A program made the translations under genes and the position numbers. This document shows positions 1 to 8,660 of a stretch of 64,000 nt of DNA, piece by piece; position 1 is the first letter of the stretch, and each line of letters starts with the position of its first letter. Source of the stretch: UBA6168 sp964508135 (GTDB taxonomy: Bacteria > Bacteroidota > Bacteroidia > Chitinophagales > Saprospiraceae); contig CAZDSU010000007.1 in assembly GCA_964508135.1 (NCBI GenBank), forward strand, positions 1 through 64,000, read 5' to 3'. The notes under the pieces are model-generated. The model was not told the DNA's origin. It was given only the letters and a program-made list of their open reading frames with translations, and searched no databases.

Positions 1-1
1 C

Positions 2-907
2 GGTCACGGCGTCACCTCGCTCGCTGGCGGCAAGGACGACTTCTACTACCTGACCAAGGACGTGGGCAACATGAAGCTCGACGCCGCCGATATCCGCAAC
101 AATTTTTGCATCGCCACTGATACTTTGAGCGACTGGATCAGCGACATCCCCGCCAAAAAAAGGGTGGTCATTTTCGACGCCTGCCACTCCGGGAAGGCCG
201 CCGAGACGCTGACTTCGAGCCGGGCGCCGCTGTCCTCGCAGAAGCGGGAACTGGAGCGTTTCAAGGACCGCAACGGCATGTTCGTGCTGGCTGCCAGCGA
301 GTCGAACCAGAAGAGCTGGGAAGACCAGCAACTGCAACAGGGGCTGCTCACTTACAGCCTGCTTTTTGGGATGAACAGCCGGAACGGCGTGCGCTCGGAT
401 GGTGCCGTGGACGTGCAGCGGCTGTTCCAGTTTGCCCGTGACTACGTGCCGCAACTGGCCAGCGGCATCAACGAAGACCAGACGCCCGTACTGACCGTGC
501 CGGACAAGGAGGCGTCCAGTTTTTCCATTGGGTTTGTGACTCCCAACACGAAAATCGAGGTGGGGCGCAAGAACCAGTTCATCAGCCAAAGCATGTTCCT
601 GAACAAGGACGGCTTCAACGACGACCTTCACCTGTCCATCGCTTTTGACAACCGGCTGGAGGCTGGCGAGTTGGAAGGCGAGCTGGGCAAGCTGATTTTT
701 GCCAATACCCGCCAGATGAACGAGGCCACCGCCATCCGTGGGCTTTACTCGGTGAAGGACGGCAAAATCCGACTGGAAGGCCGCGTGTTCGTGCCAGGCA
801 CGGTTGCACCAAAAGCGTTTCTCATCGAGGCTTTCCCCACAGACGACATGGGGGTTTTGGTGGAGCGGATAATGGGGGAGGTGAACAAGAAATTGGGTGG
901 GGGGTGA
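2..907 (+). CDS. Caspase-like (peptidase C14 fold) protein, 5'-truncated
   Basis: The reading frame is open from the first bases of the window, so the N-terminus lies outside. The visible part begins GHGV, the catalytic-His motif of caspase-fold peptidases. About 55 residues later comes VIFDACHSGKAAE, which carries the catalytic Cys. Further on, the AASESNQ, GLLTYSLL and DVQRLFQFAR segments resemble the small-subunit half of prokaryotic caspases. The last ~110 residues are not recognised. The protein differs from the caspase-TPR paralogs downstream: it has no CQPNE motif, no EF-hand loop and no TPRs. Its stop codon is 2 bp from that of the convergent metallopeptidase gene. Fold and catalytic pair are clear; substrate and full domain layout are unknown. 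Confidence 0.85.
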   Translation, partial: GHGVTSLAGGKDDFYYLTKDVGNMKLDAADIRNNFCIATDTLSDWISDIPAKKRVVIFDACHSGKAAETLTSSRAPLSSQKRELERFKDRNGMFVLAASESNQKSWEDQQLQQGLLTYSLLFGMNSRNGVRSDGAVDVQRLFQFARDYVPQLASGINEDQTPVLTVPDKEASSFSIGFVTPNTKIEVGRKNQFISQSMFLNKDGFNDDLHLSIAFDNRLEAGELEGELGKLIFANTRQMNEATAIRGLYSVKDGKIRLEGRVFVPGTVAPKAFLIEAFPTDDMGVLVERIMGEVNKKLGGG

Positions 908-909
908 AC

Positions 910-2658
910 CTACTTCGTCTGCCGATAAACGCACCAGCGACGCAGCTTTTGGTCTGCAAATTCGAAAATGACGCCCCCGCCAGAACCCAACTGGTCGTCG
1001 TTTTTATAGCGCAAAAAAGCGCCGTTGCCGAGGCTCATTCGGGCTTGCGGCGCACCGTATTTGTCTAAAACAGACTGGAGGCTGTCGCCAACTTTTGAAC
1101 CTTTTGCCGATGGCAGGTCGTAACCGGGAGCAGTGAAATGCAAGAAGGTGTTCTTCCTGATTTTGTTGCTGCCGGTGCCGGTGACGGAGGTATTCGCAAG
1201 CACCTTGGAATGGTCAAATGCTTTTGTGAGCAATGTTATTTTGTAGTCTTCAAGGGTAGCGATTTCGGCTTTTTTGTTGTCGGCATTGAGCTTGATGGTG
1301 TTGAATGCAATGTTGTCAATCACCTCCTTGCTCATGTCGCTGCCCCTGGCCAACGTGACTTCCGTTTTTATTTCCCTCAAAACATTGCGGTTGGCCTGTG
1401 CCAAAAAGTGTTGCTTGTCCAATTGCAACGCCTCATCAAAATGGCGTTCGGCACTGGTCGAATCGCTTTTCAGCGCGCTTACGATGCCGAGCAAAACGTT
1501 GGCATCCGCCAGAGTGTTTTTCCATTCGGGGTTGCCGGTTGACAACCGGATGGCACGCTGGGCGGCGCTCACGGCATCCTCCCATTCCAGCCCGCTGAAC
1601 TCGGTTTGTGAGATGCCGAGCAGGGCATGTGCGCAACCCTCGTTGAGGTGGGCGATAGGGTAAAAAGCGTCGAGCTGGCGTGCTTTTTCAAAGAAGTCAA
1701 TGGCTTCCAGCAGTTTCTCCTCCCGCTGTTCCTTTCTCAAATCGCCCCTTGACCCCTTGTTCAAGCGGGACTGCACGTCCAGCTCCACCGGGTAGGCGAA
1801 CACGTTTTCCAAAGGCGTAAAAAGCTTCATCGCCGACAGGGTGGACAGTACGCCAAGGTTGTTGTAAATCTCCCGGCTCTGGAAATCTTCCAGCACCTTG
1901 TAGTAGTATTCCAGGGCGTCGTCGTACTCCTCCAGGGCCACGAGGAAATTGCCCATTTCGAAGAGTTCGAGCAGGTTTTTCAGCCTTTCTTCCGATTGCT
2001 TCGCAATGTTTTTCCGCTCCTCCTTTTTGGGGTAATTGGACAATTTTTCATCGGTGAGGTCGTACTTTTCGTACACTTTATCCAAGAACTTCGGCATGAT
2101 GCCAAACGTGGTAAAACCCGCCTGATAGGCCAAAAAACCACCGAGGTAGTCCGCTTGGATTTCATCCTCCTGCATGTTGTCCTTCACTGCCCCGCCGAGG
2201 CCAAATCCCTTGAACTCGGAGGCGAAATACTCCTCCCAATCGTGCTTTTCGTAGCAGTGTACCAGCTCGTGGCTGAGTAGCACGGCCAGGGCGTTCAGCG
2301 AGTCCTTTCCGAAACTGACGCAGATGTCGTAGCCTTTTTCTTCGAGCAAAATCAGCCCAGTCTTTGGGTACGCCGCCGCCACGCCACTGCCGGATTCCTT
2401 GACAAAATGCAGGTAAGGCCGCCGGGAGCGGAAGTCGCCCTTGGCATTTTTAAGTCGCTTGAAAACATCCATGACGACCTTGGTCTTGTAGGAATCGGCG
2501 AGGATTGGGTCGGCGGTAAAGTCAATGGTGGTTGAAAATTTAGGAGTCAACTTCAAGTTGCCTCCTAAATTGGGTTCTGGGGTGATAACCGATCCCGATT
2601 TTGGTGAATAATGGAAGCTGAGGCTGATGGCGGCAATTAAAAGAATTGCAGTTTTCAT
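910..2658 (-). CDS. Secreted M48-like zinc metallopeptidase with TPR region
   Basis: 582 residues from the ATG at 2658, chosen because it starts directly with a hydrophobic signal peptide (MKTAILLIAAISLSF); an upstream ATG would add 11 polar residues. HELVH at about residues 130-134 is a zinc-binding HExxH motif. EDEIQAD at about 164-170 supplies the likely third ligand (Glu 166), as in M48 peptidases. The C-terminal two thirds contains helical TPR-like repeats (EYDDALEYYYKVLEDF, AERHFDEALQLDKQHFLAQAN). The last ~60 residues look like a small beta domain of unknown type. It is probably a periplasmic or lipid-free exported protease. It faces the caspase-TPR gene at 2850 head to head and converges on the caspase fragment at 907. 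Confidence 0.75.
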   Translation of the reverse strand: MKTAILLIAAISLSFHYSPKSGSVITPEPNLGGNLKLTPKFSTTIDFTADPILADSYKTKVVMDVFKRLKNAKGDFRSRRPYLHFVKESGSGVAAAYPKTGLILLEEKGYDICVSFGKDSLNALAVLLSHELVHCYEKHDWEEYFASEFKGFGLGGAVKDNMQEDEIQADYLGGFLAYQAGFTTFGIMPKFLDKVYEKYDLTDEKLSNYPKKEERKNIAKQSEERLKNLLELFEMGNFLVALEEYDDALEYYYKVLEDFQSREIYNNLGVLSTLSAMKLFTPLENVFAYPVELDVQSRLNKGSRGDLRKEQREEKLLEAIDFFEKARQLDAFYPIAHLNEGCAHALLGISQTEFSGLEWEDAVSAAQRAIRLSTGNPEWKNTLADANVLLGIVSALKSDSTSAERHFDEALQLDKQHFLAQANRNVLREIKTEVTLARGSDMSKEVIDNIAFNTIKLNADNKKAEIATLEDYKITLLTKAFDHSKVLANTSVTGTGSNKIRKNTFLHFTAPGYDLPSAKGSKVGDSLQSVLDKYGAPQARMSLGNGAFLRYKNDDQLGSGGGVIFEFADQKLRRWCVYRQTK

Positions 2659-2849
2659 GAAGGTCTTGTTTTGTGAAAATATAGAATCCAATGTTGGCTT
2701 GATGAGGGTGAATTTCGAAGTTTATACATTACCATGCAGTTATGGTATCAGTTTTTGACAAATAATTTTTCGCTTATTTGCCAAACGACGCCTAATTTTA
2801 CAGGAATAAAATGACCTGCCCCAATTTCGACCTTTCAAATTTGGCCAAG

Positions 2850-4814
2850 ATGAGAATAATAAGTTTCATAGTTTCCTTCCTCGCTTTTGCCAACCTTTTT
2901 GCGCAGCAAACCAAAGGTGCCGGGGCATTGCCCGCCGACCCATCGGACAGCGGCAAAAATTGGGCGCTGGTGGTCGGTGTTTCCAATTACCAGGATGCGC
3001 ACATTCCCGATTTGAAGTTTGCCGACCGGGATGCCTCGGAGTTTGTGTCCTATTTGAAATCCAAGTCAGGTGGCCAGTTGAAGGACGAGCAAATCATGGT
3101 GCTCACCAACGAGAAAGCTACCCATGCGCAGATTTACGGGGCGCTCGACTGGCTGCTGGAGGTCTGCAAGCCTAACGACCAGGTGCTCATATACTTCTCC
3201 GGGCATGGCGACGTGGAAACCAAAACCATGCGGCAACAGGGGTACTTGCTGGCCTACGACACCCCGCCGACCAACTACCGAATCGGTGGCGTCCGCTTGG
3301 AAGACCTGAACGACTACCTCGAAACCATCGTCCAAAAGAACCAGTGCAAAATCGTCCTCATCACCGATGCCTGTAGGTCCGGCAACCTTGCCGGGGGCCG
3401 GGAGGGCGTACTTTCCACGGCGAGCGCCCTGTCCGCACAGTTTCAGAACCAAATCAAAATCATGTCTTGCCAGCCCAACGAACTCTCGCTCGAAGGCGAA
3501 CAGTGGGATGGGGGCCGTGGGGCGTTCTCCTTTCACCTCTTGGATGGTCTGATGGGTATGGCTGACGGGAACAAAGACCAACAGGTGACCTTGTTTGAAC
3601 TCGACCGATACCTACTGGAAACCGTTCCCGCCGAAACTGACCAAAAACAGTTTCCGAACACGACTGGCAACAAGGGCGCCCACCTCAGCTCGGTGGATAC
3701 CGCCGAACTGGCCGTGCTGAAAGTAAAACGGGCGGAAGCCCGGCAGATGTCCAAAATAGCCCCGAAGGGATTGGAGGCCGAACTGCTTGCCAATGCGGAC
3801 ACCACTGTTCAGCAATTGTACGCCGAATTTCTGGCTGCCGTAGATGGCCATTACTTCCTGCCTTCCGACCAGAAAGCCAACCGCCAACCCGGCAGGTCGG
3901 CGAGCGAGCTGTACGATAGGCTGAAGGGCGAACCCGCTCTGGAGCCGATGCGCCACATCATGAAGCGCAACTTCGCCGCCGCCCTCCAGGACGAGTCGCA
4001 GCAGGCCATTAACGCCTACCTCCGTGCGGATCAAGCCGAACTTGAAGCCCGATGGAACACCGATATCGACAAGTTCAAAACCAATCCCGTTTACATTACC
4101 AAAGCCGCATCACTGCTGGGTGAGTCGCATGTTTTGTACCCGCAATTGCTGGCCAAGCAGTATTATTTTGAAGGTTTGATAAAACGGTTAGAGGGTATGG
4201 AAAATAATCAGCCTTCCTTGTTTGAAGAAGCTTTGGCCCTGGAAAACAAGGCGCTCGAATACGACAGCGATGCCGCTTATATTTACAATGAGATTGGGTT
4301 GATTTATGACGAGATTAGGCTTCCTGATCAAGCTGGCAACCAGCAAAAAAACAGAGAATTGTTTCAAAAGCAAATAGACACGTACCAGATGGCGATGAGC
4401 TTGACACCAAGGTGGGTGATGCCAGTGTATAATATTTCAAGAACTTATAAAGAATGGAGGCGATTAAATGAGGCGGAGGAGATGGGGCTAAAAGCAATTC
4501 ATTTAGATTCAAATTTTGTAGATGCTTATTATCTTTTGGGTGAAGTTTATTATTTATCGAGTCAACAGGAAAAATTAAAATTGATTTTAAAACAAACAAT
4601 TCAACTTAGCCCTAATGACAAGTTATTGTATTTTAATATCGCCTGTATTGAGTCCTTGCAAAACAATTCATCTGAGGCGCTTTCCTGGCTCGAAAAAGCT
4701 ATTCAACATGGATCCAATTATGATGCTATTCAAAATGATGGTGACCTTGAAAACGTCCGGCGAACGAAGGAATATGAATTGCTGATACAGCAATACTTCC
4801 CTGAAAAGAAATGA
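2850..4814 (+). CDS. Secreted caspase-EF-loop-TPR protein (paralog A)
   Basis: 655 residues from the ATG at 2850, chosen because it opens a clean signal peptide (MRIISFIVSFLAFANLFAQ); an ATG 39 bp upstream adds a polar leader. The caspase domain spans about residues 35-260. Catalytic His 119 is in YFSGHGDVE and catalytic Cys 175 in ITDACRSG. The conserved SCQPNE and GGRGAFSFHLLDG follow. Residues 239-250 (DGNKDQQVTLFE) form an EF-hand-type calcium loop. A family-specific helical region with ALQDESQQAIN and LLGESHVLYPQLLAKQYYFEG comes next, then four or five TPRs and the terminal RRTKEYELLIQQYFP. This is the only caspase-TPR member on the plus strand. It is followed by a MITE-like element and a terminator. 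Confidence 0.9.
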   Translation: MRIISFIVSFLAFANLFAQQTKGAGALPADPSDSGKNWALVVGVSNYQDAHIPDLKFADRDASEFVSYLKSKSGGQLKDEQIMVLTNEKATHAQIYGALDWLLEVCKPNDQVLIYFSGHGDVETKTMRQQGYLLAYDTPPTNYRIGGVRLEDLNDYLETIVQKNQCKIVLITDACRSGNLAGGREGVLSTASALSAQFQNQIKIMSCQPNELSLEGEQWDGGRGAFSFHLLDGLMGMADGNKDQQVTLFELDRYLLETVPAETDQKQFPNTTGNKGAHLSSVDTAELAVLKVKRAEARQMSKIAPKGLEAELLANADTTVQQLYAEFLAAVDGHYFLPSDQKANRQPGRSASELYDRLKGEPALEPMRHIMKRNFAAALQDESQQAINAYLRADQAELEARWNTDIDKFKTNPVYITKAASLLGESHVLYPQLLAKQYYFEGLIKRLEGMENNQPSLFEEALALENKALEYDSDAAYIYNEIGLIYDEIRLPDQAGNQQKNRELFQKQIDTYQMAMSLTPRWVMPVYNISRTYKEWRRLNEAEEMGLKAIHLDSNFVDAYYLLGEVYYLSSQQEKLKLILKQTIQLSPNDKLLYFNIACIESLQNNSSEALSWLEKAIQHGSNYDAIQNDGDLENVRRTKEYELLIQQYFPEKK

Positions 4815-4835
4815 GGTGAAAATAATGGATTCCAA

Positions 4836-5003
4836 GGCTCATGACGTTTCAGATTGAAAAGCAATCTTTCTTCACCAAGGAGCTTACGAACAATTGCCCC
4901 CTCCTCGCCGCCTCCGGCGGCTCGTCGGGGGAGAGCGTTATTGGGCTGCGCTGGAATGAGCGCCCCCAAGCCCCCTATTTTTCAGACTGAAACGTCATGA
5001 GCC
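4836..5003. mobile_element. MITE-like palindromic element, copy 1
   Basis: Perfect 17-bp terminal inverted repeats lie at 4836-4852 (GGCTCATGACGTTTCAG) and 4987-5003. They surround a GC-rich hairpin core with CTCGTCGGGGGAGAG, shared with the other copies in this window. GATTCCA occurs at both flanks (4828-4834 and 5004-5010), which would fit a 7-bp target-site duplication with one extra A on the left. No transposase is encoded. It sits between the 3' ends of two convergent genes. Confidence 0.7.
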
Positions 5004-5028
5004 GATTCCACTGGCTTCAAAAGCAAAA

Positions 5029-5059
5029 TGCCCCGTTAACGTATATCGCTAACGGGGCA
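5029..5059 (-). terminator. Rho-independent terminator
   Basis: A perfect 10-bp stem (TGCCCCGTTA at 5029-5038 pairs with TAACGGGGCA at 5050-5059) has an 11-nt loop. Read on the minus strand it is followed by ATTTTGCTTTT. It lies just past the stop of the FecR-like gene at 5099, so it most likely ends that transcription unit. It may also stop the convergent caspase transcript. Confidence 0.8.
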
Positions 5060-5098
5060 GTTTGAATTAAACAGGATTCAGGCGAACTTGTCTCTTGA

Positions 5099-5998
5099 TT
5101 ACTTGCTCACCCTATCTAAAAAGGCTGCATACATCTGTTTTGCCAAGGTGTTTTTGGCGTCCATGCTTATTGCCTTTTGGTATCGTTCACTGGCCAAGGA
5201 ATTCAACTGCCTGGATTCAAGTTCCATGGCTTCCATCAATGATTTTTTGACAGCATTGCTACTCAAGTATTCTTTGTCCTTCATCAATGGTTCCAATGCC
5301 GTTTCCCCTTCGTTCGGCGAAACAAAGGATATGTTGACGACTTTAGACGCCGTTTTACTGTCATTGGCAAGCATCACTTGTACATGGTAGAGCTTGCCAG
5401 TTTTGACCGCCAATTGGGCAGGGTCAAAGTTGAAGGAAGCGCCCGAAGTCGTGGCGGATAATACCGGTGCATCTTTGGCATTTTCATACACAATCAGCTT
5501 GTAAATTGAGCCAGCTTTCAGTGGCGTCCAACTGAACTTAGTTGGTTGCAGGGGGACTTTGCCACCAGTGGGAATCGTGAAAAGGAGCGAATCCCTGTCA
5601 CCCCAGCCTTTACGCTTGGTGGTATCGGTTGCATATCCCTTCGCCGCAAACGCCATTTTCGCAAACCTCGACTGCTCCCCCTTGGCCTGCACATCTTTTG
5701 CCAGCGCAGCCATTTGGTAAGTGCCTTTTTTGTTGACGGGAAGCGACCGGTCATCGCAAGCCAGGGAGAACGACGCCTTGTTGGTCACCACTACGGTCGC
5801 ATCCTCCGGGAGGACGATGCCAGCAGTGACGGTCTTGGCAGTTTTGCTGCCTTTTTCGGTGTAGGTCACCTTCCCACGCACCTCCGAAACCACACAACCA
5901 GTGGATTCATCAAGGTTGATGCTTTGTGAAAAGGAGTTGTTTGTAGTGATGGTGATTAGTAAAAAAACAACCATCAGTTGGGCAAGAATCACTTTCAT
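5099..5998 (-). CDS. Secreted FecR-like domain protein
   Basis: 299 residues with an N-terminal signal peptide (MKVILAQLMVVFLLITIT). Residues ~33-80 (EVRGKVTYTEKG, then AGIVLPEDATVVVTNKASF) resemble the beta-sandwich of FecR-type periplasmic domains. A central region around residues 150-230 (PTKFSWTPLKAGSIYKLIVYE, then LYHVQVMLAND) looks like an Ig/fibronectin-like strand set. The C-terminal ~70 residues are helical, with a single TPR-like unit ending ALAKQMYAAFLDRV. No TM anchor or sortase motif is visible. It lies downstream of the TPR-adenylate cyclase on the same strand (176 bp apart) and may be a periplasmic partner of it; that link is only positional. Confidence 0.55.
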   Translation of the reverse strand: MKVILAQLMVVFLLITITTNNSFSQSINLDESTGCVVSEVRGKVTYTEKGSKTAKTVTAGIVLPEDATVVVTNKASFSLACDDRSLPVNKKGTYQMAALAKDVQAKGEQSRFAKMAFAAKGYATDTTKRKGWGDRDSLLFTIPTGGKVPLQPTKFSWTPLKAGSIYKLIVYENAKDAPVLSATTSGASFNFDPAQLAVKTGKLYHVQVMLANDSKTASKVVNISFVSPNEGETALEPLMKDKEYLSSNAVKKSLMEAMELESRQLNSLASERYQKAISMDAKNTLAKQMYAAFLDRVSK

Positions 5999-6174
5999 TT
6001 TACAGTTTTTTTATGATGAAATAAGACAAGTTTCAGGTAGAAAAATTAGGGAGATGCAGGTAGGCGGGGCTTTTGGCAAATGTAGAATTAATTCTAATAA
6101 TGATGAATTTCGCAGTTGCCGGATTTTCAGGGCGTTGTAATATTCATCATTCATCATTTTACCATTCATCATTT

Positions 6175-7587
6175 TTACCCCACGAAATACATATCCACTG
6201 CCCCCTTGCCCTTCGCTTCCACTTTGCCCCGGTACGTGCAGGCGAAATGGCTTTTTACCAGTTCGTAAGTAGGCCCAGAGATGTTGATTTGTCCACCCTC
6301 GCTCGACTGTTCCATGCGGGCGGCGATGTTCACGGTATCGCCCCAGATGTCGTAGGCGTACTTTTTGATGCCGACAATGCCCGCTACCACCGGCCCAGTA
6401 TGGACGCCTACCCTTGCGTTGAAAGCAGGCTTGCCAATGTCGGCCTGGTGTGCGTTGAACTCCTGCAAAAAAGCAAGCATCAGCTGTGCAGCCTGTACCA
6501 CCCGCACAGCATTGTCTGCTGCCGTGATTTCCGACTTTGGCTTGTCAGGACTGATTGGTTCTAGGCCGCCAGCGCAGATGTAGCAGTCACCGACGGTCTT
6601 GATTTTCTCCAAACCATGCTGCGTGATGATGCGGTCGTAAGCCTCGAAGCAGGTGCCCAGGTTGTTGACCAGTTCCTCTGGGCCAAGCTCCTCGGCAATG
6701 TTGGTGAAACCCTGAAAATCGCAGAACAGCACCGTAACTTTCTCGTGCCGTCTGGTATCGGAGTGGCCGTATTTCTTGAGTTCCTCGGCGGTTTCGGCGG
6801 GGAGGATGTTGAGCAGCAGGGCATCAGAACGGTCACGCTCGACGCCCATTATTGCGTTAGCAAGTTCCAATTTTTTCACCTTGTTTCGCCAGAAAAACAG
6901 GCTTGCCCCCCCGATTGGGAACAGGATGGCGACCAATGACCTTGCCCAACCTGCTTGCCACCACGGGGTGCTGGGGGCGATGACCAAGGAACATTTGAGA
7001 ACCTCCCCGCTCTCTACCTGGAAGCTGAATTTCCCAGGGTTTTCCAGCACAGTGTTCATCACTGCCTTTGCTGCTTCTTGGTATTTGGAGTTGGGGTCCT
7101 TGGCAAGTGCCGAAAACAGCCCAAGTGCCCGTGCTTGGTCCGTGCTGGCTGCTGCCAGTGCCGAGTACCAGCGGGCATCATCCTGCATGTCGAAATCCCT
7201 GAGTTCGGAGAGCGGGGATAGGGTTTTAAGTGCTTTTTCAGGGGAATTCAGGTAGAGATAGGTCATGCCGAAATAGAACCGGGCCGTCTTGTCGGCGGGG
7301 TAGGCAGCAAGGTAAGTTTCCAGCGACTGCTGGGCTTCCGTGTAATTGGCAGCCCCGTACAAGTCGAGGGCAACGGCGAGGCTGTCCTGCTGGTTCGCCG
7401 GACTGCCCGCAAAGCCGAAGACCTTGATTTCGTCGAGGATGCTGGCGAGCTTGTCCTGCTCTGGCTGGTACAGTTCGGACTCCAGTCTTCGTGGCTGGGC
7501 CGGTTTGCTGAACAGGTAGAACGCCAGCCCCACCAGCACGAGGCCGATGGCGATGAAATGGCCGTATTTTAATAGGTTCTGTTTCAT
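6175..7587 (-). CDS. Two-TM TPR sensor with class III adenylate cyclase domain
   Basis: 470 residues. TM1 at ~9-26 and TM2 at ~216-233 enclose an extracytoplasmic TPR-like domain (~residues 65-190). A short coiled linker is followed by a class III nucleotide cyclase domain (~280-470). Metal-binding Asp 290 is in LFCDFQGFT and Asp 334 in TVGDCY. Lys 330 and Asp 413 (in YDIWGDT) are the residues expected for adenine rather than guanine recognition. Asn 420 and Arg 424 (NIAARME) complete the transition-state pair, so a homodimer should be active and make cAMP. The layout would let a periplasmic protein interaction control cAMP in the cytoplasm. A MITE-like element separates it from the lipoprotein gene upstream. 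Confidence 0.85.
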   Translation of the reverse strand: MKQNLLKYGHFIAIGLVLVGLAFYLFSKPAQPRRLESELYQPEQDKLASILDEIKVFGFAGSPANQQDSLAVALDLYGAANYTEAQQSLETYLAAYPADKTARFYFGMTYLYLNSPEKALKTLSPLSELRDFDMQDDARWYSALAAASTDQARALGLFSALAKDPNSKYQEAAKAVMNTVLENPGKFSFQVESGEVLKCSLVIAPSTPWWQAGWARSLVAILFPIGGASLFFWRNKVKKLELANAIMGVERDRSDALLLNILPAETAEELKKYGHSDTRRHEKVTVLFCDFQGFTNIAEELGPEELVNNLGTCFEAYDRIITQHGLEKIKTVGDCYICAGGLEPISPDKPKSEITAADNAVRVVQAAQLMLAFLQEFNAHQADIGKPAFNARVGVHTGPVVAGIVGIKKYAYDIWGDTVNIAARMEQSSEGGQINISGPTYELVKSHFACTYRGKVEAKGKGAVDMYFVG

Positions 7588-7754
7588 GTGAGCAGGTTTT
7601 TTGGATTAATACGGAAATGGGGTGGGGGTTATCAGGCGGAGCTTCCGACAAATAAACGGTTCTTTAAGAAAGCCCTATTGCCCCAATATGATTGCCTGTG
7701 ATATAACTTACTTTTTCAGTAAAAGCAGGCTATGCAGTTGCTTCGGCCAGGTTC

Positions 7755-7894
7755 TATACTTTGCACTAATAGGTTTTATGCAAATCGCATTTTGCCCCTC
7801 CTCGCCGCCTTCGGCGGCTCGTCGGGGGAGAGGGACTCTTGGGGCGTTCCGCCCCAAACCCCTGTTTGCACAAAACCTATTAGCGCACAGTATA
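7755..7894. mobile_element. MITE-like palindromic element, copy 2
   Basis: Imperfect ~29-bp terminal inverted repeats sit at 7755-7784 (including CACTAATAGGTTTT) and 7865-7894 (AAAACCTATTAGCGCACAG). Internal stems are GCCGCCTTCGGCGGC and GGGGCGTTCCGCCCC. It is about 140 bp long and is essentially the reverse complement of the copy at 41106-41245. It occupies most of the 315-bp gap between the cyclase and lipoprotein genes. Confidence 0.7.
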
Positions 7895-7902
7895 AGTCGC
7901 CA

Positions 7903-8613
7903 TCACCCTCTGGCTGTGTCAATCAATGGGCCGTTGTCATCCAAAAAAACATCCAGTTGGAGGGTGTCTTTGACATTAACTACTTTGATAGTCGTCGCTC
8001 CTTTGCCATAATCGTATTCAAGCGTGATAGTACCATTGTGTTGAAAATCTTTTAAGTATTCCCCTTTTGCGTTAAGGGAGTTGATTTTTACTATATTACC
8101 TAAGGGATCAAGAATGATGGTTGCATTTTTCTTTCCCACACGAGATTCAGTATAAGTTCTGCCAAAAACATGGTTTGTTATTGTGGGTGATGGTGGCTCC
8201 TGCTTAATATATTTCAAGTAAACAGTGAGTGAATGTAACCTGCCCAGCGTAGCAATTGTAAATTCAATTGGGTGATGATTTACACAGGATATCTCAAGTT
8301 TATCTCCATTTTGAAGGCCCTTTACCATCGCCACACCGTCTGGGGCTTGGTAAGTAATCGGCATCCCCGTCCCTCCAATAAAGTGATTGACAACGGCATC
8401 CTCTAAAGAACGTCTAAACGGCTTAAATTTTTCATTCTGTCCTCTAATGTGAATAACAAAAGGGTCAGGCGTTACAAATATATTTTCCGTAGAATCTGGC
8501 GACGGTGAAGCCATCGTTGAATCTTCTGTGGGTTCTTTAGTCTGGTTATCGCAACGGAGAAAGAAAACCGATACGAAAAGTAGGAAGGCAAGGAGATAAA
8601 AAGCATTTTTCAT
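7903..8613 (-). CDS. Putative exported protein or lipoprotein of unknown function
   Basis: 236 residues starting with a hydrophobic signal (MKNAFYLLAFLLFVSVFFLRC). The Cys at position 21 followed by D and a Ser/Thr/Pro-rich linker suggests a lipoprotein, but Arg at -1 is unusual for a lipobox. The rest is beta-rich and unrecognised, with short motifs such as IILDPLGNIVKINS and GTITLEYDYGKG. It begins 47 bp after the caspase-TPR gene at 8661, so it is probably the last gene of that operon (13566 to 7903). Function is not predictable from sequence. Confidence 0.65.
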   Translation of the reverse strand: MKNAFYLLAFLLFVSVFFLRCDNQTKEPTEDSTMASPSPDSTENIFVTPDPFVIHIRGQNEKFKPFRRSLEDAVVNHFIGGTGMPITYQAPDGVAMVKGLQNGDKLEISCVNHHPIEFTIATLGRLHSLTVYLKYIKQEPPSPTITNHVFGRTYTESRVGKKNATIILDPLGNIVKINSLNAKGEYLKDFQHNGTITLEYDYGKGATTIKVVNVKDTLQLDVFLDDNGPLIDTARG

Positions 8614-8660
8614 AAGTGGTAGAATTTTAGGTGAATAAAATTGTTTCGCTGGGAAAGGTA

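Noticed and set aside
4730..4969. 79-codon minus-strand frame over the end of paralog A
   Set aside because: Most of it is the GC-rich core of the MITE-like element and the rest is antisense to the TPR end of the caspase gene.
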